Source: Sphagnum compactum
Taxonomy: Eukaryota > Bryophyta > Sphagnopsida > Sphagnales
NCBI GenBank assembly: GCA_965153455.1
Contig: OZ234497.1
Span: 10,168,001-10,232,000, forward strand
Length of the DNA stretch: 64,000 nt
Direction of reading: 5' to 3'
Shown: one piece after another, positions 10,858-21,495 of the stretch
Position numbering within the stretch: the stretch's first letter is position 1
Layout of the letters: each line of letters starts with the position of its first letter
Position numbers and translations under genes: made by a program
The notes under the pieces: generated by a model
Told to the model about the DNA's origin: nothing
Seen by the model: the letters and a program-made list of their open reading frames with translations, nothing else
Database searches by the model: none

Positions 10858-12120
10858 GTCAGTGGATGTGCTTCACACTTGCCGATCGAGGCACAAGAAA
10901 TTCTGACTCTGAAACAAGGTCGATCGGATTCTCTCGAACTCCTTGCAATTCTTGGTCTTCTTGCAGAAAATATATCGACTCTTGGCTACTTCCAACCAGT
11001 TTTGTCTGCACATTCAGTCGGCATTCCGCTCTGTCAAAAACCTCAAGGTCTTTATATGCATGCACGCGTCCGGATCTTAAACTGGCTGCCAGGGCTCGAT
11101 CAACTTCTTTTGCGGTAGGACTCTTCCTTCCTTCCTGCTCCCTCCGTCACTTGGCCGCGTGATCAAACAAAGTATATACTTCTGTGCTTCACAAGCGTCC
11201 TATTGGAGATGTGCTGTCCAATCTTGGCTTCCACATGCAAACACAGAAGCCCACCAAAGAAAAGTGGCCAGTGGATCGGGATTCGTGAAATTTGAATGGG
11301 GGAAGGTGTACAGACTGAAGGACCAACGTATTCGACTGCCTACAAGGACATGGAATTGATGCGCGGGAGAGAGAGAGAGAGAGAGAGAGAGAGCAGGGGG
11401 TTGTATGGTGCGCACCCAATTGCCAAGAGCAACGAAAACCCAGGCACAGACAGAATCAGAATTGATCCCAAAGAAAAACACACCCAGGCGCTAGAGCAGT
11501 TACAAGGCACAGACGACGACTCGTAGTTTCAGAGATGGAGAAAACGGACCAGATCTTGCCAGATGCACGTTTCCCCTTTCCTTTCCTTTCAGAGACTCAT
11601 CTACAAGTCTCTCTACAAAGAGTCCAAGGATGGGCGCAAGCTGGATCGCTCAGAGAAGAGTCTTCTCAAGAATGATAACGACAATCGCCACAACTACACA
11701 CATTTGAAAAATGTACCCCAAAAATTGAAGGGGGAAAACACAAGAATCTGAGTATGGCGTGCAGTGAATAAAGCGGAGACACGTAAACACGGTACTGGAT
11801 CCACAAAGTAACAGAGCTTCCGCCCAGATATGGAAATGGAACAACAACAAGGGACTACGACGACGACAGCAAGAGGAAAAAAGAGAGGTCAAATGCGAGA
11901 GCAATGTAGACCCATCGATGCGAGACGGAAGAAAGAAAGAAAAGAATCGCAGTTGAGTAGGAGCTTTATAGCAAGCAAGAGAGAATAGAGATCCAGTAGA
12001 TTGTGGCGAGAAACAGCGCGAGAAACAGCGCAGAGCTTGATGGCCCTGGTGCGCAGGCAGGCAACCGCGCTGCAAGCAAGCAAGCAGGCGGGCCCCCCGG
12101 GCAGGGGGGCAGGCAAGCAA
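10858..12120. other. Upstream region of the invertase gene with simple repeats
   Basis: No gene is supported. The stretch contains a second GA run at 11367-11393 and, at about 12045-12120, a GC-rich tract built from repeated gcaagcaag / gcaggcagg words. It probably includes the invertase promoter; no defined core element could be assigned. Confidence 0.45.
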
Positions 12121-12129
12121 CGCGCTTGT

Positions 12130-12285
12130 CAGTGGGACCCAAACCCTAAAAGAGTTGGGTTGACTATTGTAAGTAATAAAAACTCAGAAACTGATTTAGT
12201 GAATGCGGATTTGAACCCACAACCATTTGAAGAGTGGGCCATGAGTGCAACCGCTTGGGCTACTGGGCATGCTGCTTTCCATTCA
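12130..12285 (-). mobile_element. tRNA-derived SINE-like element
   Basis: Read on the minus strand from about 12275, it has an A-box-like word (TAGCCCAAGCGG) and, about 45 bp on, a B-box (GGTTCAAATCC) inside a good T-arm stem-loop (TGTGG / CCGCA). The flanks that would form the acceptor stem do not pair, so it is not a functional tRNA gene. An unrelated body follows for about 70 bp. This is the usual arrangement of a Pol III-driven SINE. Target-site duplications were not identified. Confidence 0.5.
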
Positions 12286-12299
12286 CCAAAACTCTTTTG

Positions 12300-13300
12300 C
12301 TCGAGAGCAGGCAGGCAGGGAGGCGACAAACCAATTCAAACAAAGCAACGTTTGTTTTTGGCTTATCAAGTCATGGCACGTTTTAATCTATCAAAATAGT
12401 CTTCTGTCTTTTATAGACTTTCCTCTACATGTTGTCCCACTGAGCACTCTTGTAGTCTTATTCTAGAGTCTCTCGTGGTGTAGTCTCTCTCCCTCATACC
12501 TCATACCTTAGGGTTAAAGAAGAAGCGGCTCCCTCTAAACCGTCATCACACTCCATAGCTTACATCAAACAATTGATGGGTACCGAATTTCTTTACCTAC
12601 TTGCCAGCCAAAGTTGGGTACTTGGTTTCCGGTACATAGTACATTACCAGGTTTTTCCCCCATCCTAAAAATCTGCTGCAGCATTGATTGGAGAATAAGG
12701 CTACTTCAGTGTCCATATATGCTTCTTTGCAATTTCAACCTTATCACTTCATCTTCACTTGTTCAGACTCCAGGTGAAGCAATCATAAAATTCCACACGA
12801 GTTGCAACTGAGGAACACGGAGTCGGGAAATCCATCAAGTCAGAGAGGACACGATGATGACTTTAATGATAGTCTGAGGAAGGAAGGGGGTATATTTTAC
12901 CCGCTGTACCACTGGGTAAAAGTATAGGGCTAAAGTATCCCCAGCGGTGCTCAGTGCCTATGTGACCCTACAAAAATATTTCTCACATCTAAGTTTAGTT
13001 ACTTATTTTTTCCAACCCTACCCATAAAACTAAAACTTGGACCACTCGGACCAATTGTTATGATCAGTCACTCAGAAACAGGGAGTAGCAGTTAGATCAT
13101 ATTTATTACACTCTTCTCTAGCAGGTGTTACGCTTTGCTCTGCCTTTTACTAGCCTGGACAAACTGTGCCAAAATGTTGGGCCAAAACCATTCTGCTGAG
13201 CCAAATGACTCTGGAGTCACTTAACAAATCTGTTGCTACAATTTGAACTGTGTTTGAAGCTTGTCATTTGCTCAAGTGAACTCAAGAGGATTTTGAGAGG
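12300..13300. other. Gene-free stretch
   Basis: AT-rich sequence with short unrelated open frames only. I see no gene, RNA or recognisable element between the SINE-like copy and the transposase relic. Confidence 0.5.
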
Positions 13301-13309
13301 CAACTACTG

Positions 13310-13890
13310 ATTAATGCAGAAAGAGGGCGGCTTAGGATGCTTGCAAGTTTGGGATATATCCAAAAAATACCTAGGTTGGTAAGGGCAATTTTGGACAAGG
13401 ATTTTCACAATTGTGTTATCCTTTAAGCAATTGCAAATAAACCGGATTGAATTTTGCATGGATACTCTCTCAGGTGGTGACCATGAGATCAATGTATTTT
13501 GTTGCTTACCTTCGGTTGCAAATCTATCCTAGGGATCTAGGAATGACTTTGAATTTGTGGTGAACGGCCACAACTACAATTGCCACTACATGTTGGTTGA
13601 TGGGATCTACCCACAATGGTCAATCTTCATTCAAACAGTTCATGAACCACAAGGATAATGTTTACAACATTTTGCCAAAGCAAAAGAGGTTACTTGCAAA
13701 GATGTTGAACATCGTTTTGGAGTTTTGAAAGCTCAAATTGCAATTATTGCAAATCCATGTCACCAATGGGACTATGAAACTATTGTTGACATTCTCATGG
13801 CTTGTGTAATAATAATATTACATAACATGATTTTGGAGGATGATTGTGATGATGATGTAAAGGCTATCAAACTGAATGTTAGCATTCAAT
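13310..13890 (+). mobile_element. PIF/Harbinger transposase relic (DDE, HARBI1/ALP1-like), broken
   Basis: Frame-broken coding text on the + strand follows the order of the plant PIF/Harbinger DDE nuclease. It reads GGDHEINVF (family form GSxNDINVL), then FVVNGHNYNCHYMLVDGIYP (family form VNGxxYxxGYYLADGIYP), WSIFIQTVHEPQG, a KDVEHRFGVLKAQIAIIANP block (family form KDVERAFGVLQARFAIV) and WDYETIVDILMACVII...HNMILEDD at the end. Several stops and at least two frameshifts make it non-functional. The N-terminal DNA-binding partner and terminal inverted repeats were not found. Confidence 0.8.
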
Positions 13891-13894
13891 TTTG

Positions 13895-15960
13895 ATGAGG
13901 ATTATCTTTTGAACATCCAGGCAAGGCACTAAAGCAATAGAGAATTAGATAACATGAATTTTAAACTACACAATGACTTTATTGAACACTTGTGGTAATT
14001 GAAAGGCAATCATTTACAAAAAGGTTCAATGTTTTTCAATTTTGTGGTGCAGTTGTGTTTTATTCCAAAAGTTCAATTGCATTTGCATTATTATTATGTT
14101 GTGTTTCACAAATGCATTGATAGATTGAAAGGTGGTCTTTGAGTTTGAAGGAAAAAATTTGCTACAAATGTTGAAGCAATTGTGGGAGTTACACATTCAC
14201 AAGAATTGAAACTTCGCGAACTTCACCAAAGGCTCCCCTTTGAAGGCAGGCTACATAGTTTCTCTATGGGTGTCCTCTGGGGCTGTGGGCATGATGTTGG
14301 TCAGATAATTTTTGGCCTCATTTTCCTATCACTCAAGGACCGGTAAGTCCCCTTCTAAGGCTAAAATAACCCTTGAAACCTTTTCCTAAGTGTGAATTGG
14401 TGGAATGTACTTCAAGCCAGAATGTAATCAACATCTTTGTTGTTTTGAAAATGACCTTACATTCAAGTTGAATCAACTTCAGAATCCTGAGATTGGAGAA
14501 ATTTCTAATTCTTTCAATATGGTTTCACAGATTGTGCACATCAGTGAGTTTATGGCAAATTTCTATAAAGTTCCAATTCATCATTGTATCTTTGCAACTA
14601 AATGGATGCATTACAATATTTTCTTTCTAAGCACATAGGGGCAATGGGGGACTTTTCCAACATTTTCCCTCATTTTGTGATGCTCATCTCTTTGTTTTTT
14701 GCTTTTTTTTCTTGTTGCTCAAATTCTTTGAGAATGGAAAATGCATCTATGAATTGAGGACATTGTTGAGAGCACAATAGCTCCCCCATTTTTTAACCAA
14801 TTTTAGAGTTAACATGGCTAGTTTTGTGAATCCAAGGTGGTTGTTAGAAAGAGTGCATTTTCAGCCCTTCCAATCTAAGTGCACGAAATGGAAGTCAAAA
14901 CAGAAAATTTGAAAAATCATAATTTTATTTTTATTTATTTTTAAAGAGAAAAAATCAAAGGTTAACCTAATCCTCTCACATATCAATCACGCATTTTTGA
15001 TATTGGACACTCAAATTGGACCCCAAACCTTTAGACACACTCATTGTACCTTTTTAAAAAAAAGTTTTTTTAAATATGAAAAAGGGTCCAATTCAAGGTT
15101 CAATTTGCTTCAAATTGGTCCCTGGGCGTTTTTTTTCCCTGGACCCTTGTCTAAAATGGCCCTAAGAGTTCATTGAAATGACCTATCTACTTTGAATGCC
15201 AATGAAAGGGCCATGGATGGCTAATATTGGCAGGTGTGGTCTGCCCACACTTGCAGGATAGGGCTCATTTAGGGAGTGCTTTACTACAGCCCATTCTCTA
15301 GTAGGCCGAGCCCTAAGAGAAATTTCCTAGTATTTTTGGAGTACACTGGATATCCATGAATATCCTTCCTATCAAAGAGGATGGATACTATAGCTATTCC
15401 TTATGGCTGGGAGGGATCTTATGCCTATGCCTCAATCCTAAGGAGTACCCAAAAAAACCCTCCCCTCTCTTACACATTGTCATCTACATATGTTTAGGTT
15501 TCTTCTAGATAGGCAACCTTCACTTCATGTTTGATGATGGTAAGGCCCACAAAAAGTGGGGGAGGCTGGACTCACTTACCACCTTCACCTTGGTGTCACC
15601 ATTGACAAATGGGGGGTAAAGATGATGCAAACCTGGGAACCTAAGTCCAAGCTCAATTACCAACAGGAGATAGCAAATCAAATGCGAGAATGGGTGATGG
15701 GCCTACAAGAAGCAGAAAGTCCATTTTGGTGACCAAAATGATATCGCCACCAAATGGCTTAACCCATATCCCCTATGAAAAGAAAAGTTGTAGGATAAGG
15801 GCTAGCCGACAACAATACCTGGCTAAGGAAAAAAGAAGGACAAGTAAAACTTTGCCAAGATCATCCTAGATTAATGATATAATTTTTGCACTTATGGACT
15901 TCTTAGGTCTAATTTAGAAACAGCAATTCAATAAGTGGGAACCCTTACAATTTAGATGAG
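13895..15960. other. AT-rich gene-free stretch, probable decayed repeats
   Basis: No gene is supported. Around 15530-15850 the + strand shows short protein-like runs in shifting frames (for instance WEPKSKLNYQQEIANQMREW), which suggests a decayed transposon coding region that I cannot name. Homopolymer A and T runs are common. Confidence 0.4.
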
Positions 15961-15967
15961 ACTAGTG

Positions 15968-16345
15968 TGGCGTGTGCCGTTGGCCCAAGTGTTACCACGT
16001 CCTCAGCTGATTTTTCCTTCCAAAAATCAAAATTTTGGGAATTTATTTGTATTCTCAGTGCCAGAAATCACTTTTAAATCAATATCTCCCACATTCTGAA
16101 TCCAAATCTTCCCAAATAAATTACATTAAATCCTGCTCATCAAGATCTTTCCAACAACACCACAGACACATTCCAATTCCTCCGAAGTTCACCTACGATT
16201 TAATTCAATTTTCAGTGAAAAAATCATTCAATATTCAAAACCTTTTGCACCACAAGTCCAAACACCATGGAACCAAGCCCATGCACCCCTCCTCATCAAG
16301 AGCTTTCCAAAGACATCAAGAACACAATCTGAAGCATCCCGGTTG
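15968..16345 (+). repeat. Dispersed repeat family D, copy 1
   Basis: A run of about 380 bp is shared, with scattered differences, with 51835-52300 in inverted orientation and with the two halves of 50225-50940. Landmark words in order are: tggcccaagtgtta, ctcagctgatttttcc, aatatctcccacattctga, attaaatcctgctcatcaag, attcaatattcaa and gagctttccaaagacatcaag. It could be an LTR or a non-autonomous element; termini were not resolved. Confidence 0.75.
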
Positions 16346-16666
16346 AGTGAAGCTCATAACTACAAAACAAATCAAACTACCTTACTTCTTAGATAGATGG
16401 ACTTTTAAATGTCCATCCCACATAGGTGAATAGATAGAAGATGATAAAACCAATAACAGATAGGATTGAGTGTAGGGTAAAGCCCCCCCAGGTTTGTGGC
16501 ATTCACAAAATAAGGAGCCCAGGGTATAGTAGCCCAATCCAGCCCACATTTTGGGAATATCCCCACCTGTGGTCTTTTACCCATAGCAAAGCACAAAGTG
16601 AAGGTCATGACTTGGGAGTGCCAAGTGCCAGCAGCTTGTAAGGTTGGGTCTGCTTGTTTTGCTTAT

Positions 16667-16876
16667 GGTACATTCACACTGATGTTAAGTCAGTGTTAAA
16701 TGAAAATCTAGGTGGCATCCTAGGTGGCACCCATGGTTAAATGGGTGATAGCTTAATGTTAAGTGAATGTTAACTTAACATAAAATCTTCATGGTAAGTA
16801 GGTTTAACTCTTAAATGAGTAGCATGTTGTTAGGGAATTCAACACTAGACTACCTAACACCAAGTCTGCGTGCACC
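16667..16876. mobile_element. 210-bp MITE, copy 1
   Basis: Left end GGTACATTCACACTGATGTT and right end (complement) GGTGCACGCAGACTTGGTGT are imperfect terminal inverted repeats of about 22 bp. Copy 2 at 20455-20664 has the same length and about 85-90% similarity by eye, sharing gaaaatctaggtggcatcct, gtggcaccca and aacataaaatcttcac. There is no coding capacity. A target-site duplication was not obvious, so the superfamily is unassigned. Confidence 0.75.
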
Positions 16877-16879
16877 TTT

Positions 16880-19800
16880 AAATATATAGATATATAATGA
16901 AGGTCATGAACTTAAACATATGTAGACTTCAACATGCCTAACGAGTTAAATATAGCTCAGACTTCAATGCACAAAGTGTGCATGCTCACAAGGATGCCCA
17001 GCAACAAACTAGTCTTTGAAAAAGAAATCTTGTGTCTCAATTGTTATGATTGTGTCAAATAGTTGGGGTTCTATATCTGTTAAACAAAGTGGTGTGATAT
17101 CATGGGTGATTACTTACACTCTGAGTGGAAGGTCTTGGGTTCAAATCTTTTTATAATTGAAGATCTTTGTCATTAACGATTTTCATTTAGGAATTACGAA
17201 TAGTCATTCCCAAAAAGATGTTTCTGTATTTCTCTAGGGAAAACATGACTCCTTGAAGAAACTTGACTGCCCACGACAAATATACTTTAAGACATGTGTC
17301 ATAACTTTAGTTTTGATTGCACAATCAAGGTTAAGGCATAAAATTAGAAGTGAATGGGGAGAGTGTTTTCAGATTCAAGCATGCTCTCACATTTGATACC
17401 ATTTGACAAACCTAGAAATGCATTAATTTGGTTCTTTGAAACAAATGGACCAAGTTCTCAACAACAAATGACTTAAATTCTTAAGGAAACATGGTTGCCC
17501 AAGGCAAAGAGACTGAATTCCTTGTGAGAACATAATTTCCCAAGACAAATGGACCCAAGTTGTCATGAACAAACATGGTTTCCCCATGTTCCTTCATTGC
17601 TTGAAGTAAAATCATGTTCCCCAAGGAATTTCAAGCTCGTTTGCAAGTTCCCAAAGATAACCATGAAGCTCCAATTCCCCTTCTCCTTGGAAGATTTGTC
17701 TCAACCCTTTTTCTTTTTTCTTTTTGCAACTTGACCAAGAAAATGGGGCCAAATTGCACAATGATTTGGGAACATTCCCCCAAGAAGTGTAGCCAAGTTC
17801 CCCAAGGAAAGCATAGGCTCAATTCATGTTCTTCTAAGAGAATTGTTTTTCTTTGAACAAGTTGGCTTGGAAAGTGGGGTCAAATTGCATGTACCAACAC
17901 CATTCTCTTCCCCAAATGGCTTCTTCATAACTTTCAATTGAAAAAGTCATATGAATAAAATAATAACTATCAAAAAAATAATTGAACACGCGATCTTAGA
18001 GACATCTCTTTTTTCTAGACAAGTTTTTTAAAAGTTTTCATCCAAGGAAATCATCCCAATAGAATGATTATTGTGAGGAAAAAGACTTAAGACCTACAAC
18101 CTTAGACCCATAAACTTGGTTCTTAATCATTGTATCATGCATTTTTATTTGTAAAATATGTTCAGAATACCAATGATAGTTACAACGTTTGCCATAGTTT
18201 AGGTCAAGTAAAAAACATTTGAGGAAATACTATCCAGTGGGGCACAAGAATATGGAACCCAATGCCACATTTAATTCAATCCTCCTATTTAGTGCTCACC
18301 GATATATTAAAAATCAACATACCTGCCCAACGGTAATGTGTACATGCATTAAAACACATACAATGATAAGAGGCTAGTATGTGGAGGAATGGTAGAGAAA
18401 TGTTGATAACACAGACAAAGGGACCCAAGTTTGTGTATTAGCATAAATGGAAGGCTATTTGGGGGAAATGGTGTAAAATGAATATTAGAAAAGGTGATAA
18501 CCTGTTAACCATTTGAGGAAAAAATGAAATTAATATTGATTTCTTTACAAATAATTAATTTTTAAAGATAAATTTAATTGTGAAATATGAAATGCATAAT
18601 GCGATGAATGTATGATAGATGTAGATTGAAAGTGAAGCAATGGGTTCCTTTTCTTTTGAGGATGGCAAAAGGCAAACAACATTAACTCCAAGTCATCCAA
18701 AGCAGTTGCTGTTTTTTGTAATAAATCTCAATTTTCTGATATAATGGAAGTGGTGATCATCCATAATAATATTTCATCAAATTTGGCTATGGACTAGATG
18801 TGAAAGACATAAAAGATTTAAGCATCCTTCTAGATATGTTTGGTTTCTTTCTGGAGCCTACTGTAGAAATGTGGAGGTTTCTAGTTTCTTTATTCCATTT
18901 TCTTTATTCTCCATTTTTCTTTCCAAAATTTTGTTCCTTCACAAAATTAAAATTTGAAATTTTCAACATTTCTAAAAATAATGAAAAAACATGAATATGA
19001 AAAGGAGGAAAAGGAGTGAGATGGTTATAAAGATGGAGATAGTTAGGCTTGAAAATGAGGTAGTTATTTTTGGAATTGTCTTTGGAATCGTCCAGGGGCA
19101 ATTGTACTTCAAGGAATGAATAGAGGGTACTCGTTTTATCTAGTGATCTTAGTGAAATTGTTTGTGTGCTTCTTAGCTATTCGATGTGGAAAAAGGGGTC
19201 AAAACATGGTAACGGGGCATATCCATTCATTTGGAACCATTACTCTTATTATTGAAATTTGCAAAAACATTGGGAACTTGAATACATCTCGGAAGAAGCA
19301 GGTTTCTCTAGTAAATTTCAATTATATAATTTCATATTAGCTAGTTTGTCTAAAATGTTCTAATTTTTTTTTGTGCACCTTAAATAAAATCCCAAATTCT
19401 ACAACTTGGACCAGATTTTGGGACATATCTTGTCTTTGCTGGTTTTGTCCAGTTCTTGATTATACAAGGGACCTTCAATCCCTTATGAAACTTTTTTTTA
19501 GTTTTTAGATGGACCCTTTGGTCCTGGTTCTGAGACTGGTTTGTTGGGTTTTTTAAACCTTTGGTTCCAGTCTTTTCTTTAACAAATTTTAGAGTCCGGC
19601 CCAGTTGAAAATCAAGTCTGGTTTCATCTGTAATTTGTTCAACTAATCCACAGAATCCAAGATAAATATTATGTAATATTAATTATGTACAACCAATTAA
19701 AATTCATAACTTTCATAAAAAGTAACGTCAAATTTGTTGTTTTTAAAAAATAATAATAATACTTATGTACCTAGAAAACTTGAACTTGCTAAACACGCAC

Positions 19801-20450
19801 TCAACAACACCCCTCATTTAGGTTCTATTTTTTTTTTACATAAATAAATTAACCAGTTACTCAATCCAAACTCTCCCCTGTTACGTAGTCAATTAACAGT
19901 CACATGAACAAGTCCAATAGAGATTTCGTAATATTAATGAGCACTTTGTTCAATCAAAAGTTTTAAAAGTTCTAAATTGTTGGAGGCTCAAGCACAATCC
20001 AATAAGCGCAATGTTTTTTTAAGGAATTTTTGTTTGAAGCCAAAGTGGCAATCACCCACAGGAAGATGTATAAAAAGTTACAATCATCACTAGAAAGATA
20101 GAGCCAAATCTGGCTATAAATAAGAAATCAAGTAAAATTAATAATAATCATCTTTCTCTATCTTCCACTGCACAGTGAAAATCAAATGTACAATTCGCCA
20201 AAATCATTTTTTTTTTAATTTTGAATTTTAACTTTTTCTTTTTGGTGAAATTTCGCCAGTCAAAAAAAGAGGCTGAAGGGGCGCACCATGCACATGGGTA
20301 TGGCTTACAATATAGCACACAGTCAGAGCACACCTACTTATTACCAATTTGTGTGAACTAGGAATGGAATGGAATCTACCTTCATGAATGCAGGAGCTCA
20401 TGACTTTTTTGTGACCACCAAAACAATACTATAGTGACTAGTACTACTAC
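16880..20450. other. AT-rich gene-free stretch
   Basis: No gene is supported. At 17095-17165 a SINE-like piece ends in a B-box-type word (gggttcaaatc) followed by a T run. Between about 17240 and 17870 there are loose reiterations of words such as aaacatgg, cccaagacaaatggac and ttccccaagg, suggesting an old imperfect tandem array. Confidence 0.4.
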
Positions 20451-20454
20451 TAGT

Positions 20455-20664
20455 AGTGCATTCACACTTGATGTTAAATCAATGTTAATTGAAAATCTAG
20501 GTGGCATCCTAAGTGGCACCCAATGTTAAATGGGCAACATCTTAATGTTAAGTCAATGTCAGTTAACATAAAATCTTCACAATTAATAAGTTTAAGTCTT
20601 AAATGACTAGTATAGCGTTAATGGACTCAACACTAGAGTCCCTAACACCAAATGTGAATGCACC
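20455..20664. mobile_element. 210-bp MITE, copy 2
   Basis: The ends AGTGCATTCACACTTGATGT and, on the complement, GGTGCATTCACATTTGGTGT form a better inverted pair than copy 1 and define a terminal repeat of about 22 bp. The internal sequence follows copy 1 throughout. It lies 0.56 kb from the 3' end of the Ty3/gypsy relic. Confidence 0.8.
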
Positions 20665-21222
20665 TTAAATATTAAAATGACACCCAATTTTTGCAGGGTA
20701 GTTTGTTCTTCAAAGTCATACTTTTGATAAGTCAAGAAAATGGTTACAATTATGCTTGCAAATGAAGAGTGGATTCACTATTTGGCTACTTGATGCCAGC
20801 CTCCAAAGTCTAGAGTAGAAGAAGGTTATGCATACTCTAACCATGAATTCTTATGTAATATGCTTGTCACCGTGGTATGGTTGTCTATGTCGTGCGCTCC
20901 TATGTCGGTGCTTATAATCATTGTTGTCATCACACTCACAACAGATAACATAAAAATACCCTAAATGGTACACTTCATTCAAACCACCCCTCTATCTGGG
21001 GTTGAGGTCCCCCTAAGCTAGATAACATTACAAAATTTATTTGTTGGAAATCCACCATGGATTCACACTTTGGTTCCAAAGCAAAAGGACCACTAGACCA
21101 GGTGCAAATGTGAACCCCATTGGACTCACCTAGTTGTAATCCTCTAAATCCCCAGCCAAATGTGAATTACCATAGAAGAAATTTTTTAATTAATTTTATT
21201 ATGTGACCCTAAAAACCTAGGT

Positions 21223-21495
21223 CTATTGGGTGCATCGAAGGCAAAACCATTTGCCAACTGGCACTTCTTCCATTGATGGCATGAAACATCCTATGTGCCA
21301 ACCTCGAGAACACTTATCACAAATCAACATAATGGCAGCTCCTAAAACTTGCTCACACAACATACATCGTAGGCCAGCTAGAACCATGATTAAGGATGGG
21401 TCCATTTGGCCATCCACATTGGGAAGATGACATGGTGCACAATTGCACACATGGTCCTTCCATGTCTGGCCATTTCGGCCCTCCAACAACAACAT
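21223..21495 (-). CDS. PHD-finger module at the end of the gypsy integrase
   Basis: This 90-codon open piece continues the integrase C-terminal region (LLLEGRNGQTWKDHV, as in gypsy integrase tails) directly into a C4HC3-type arrangement. It reads CMLCEQ, then LICDKCSRGWHIGC, then PVGKWFCLRC, followed by TQ and TAA. Spacing C-x2-C, C-x2-C, H-x2-C, C-x2-C and the Trp before the last cysteine pair are those of a PHD finger, which typically binds histone H3 tails. It is the best preserved part of the relic. No stop lies between integrase tail and finger, so it reads as one polyprotein end rather than a neighbouring gene. Confidence 0.75.
   Translation of the reverse strand: MLLLEGRNGQTWKDHVCNCAPCHLPNVDGQMDPSLIMVLAGLRCMLCEQVLGAAIMLICDKCSRGWHIGCFMPSMEEVPVGKWFCLRCTQ

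Noticed and set aside
12200-12275. tRNA gene
   Set aside because: A and B boxes are present, but the acceptor-stem halves do not pair and the anticodon arm is poor, so a SINE head is more likely.
16435-16641. Short overlapping frames on both strands
   Set aside because: No motif, low coding quality, and located among repeats.
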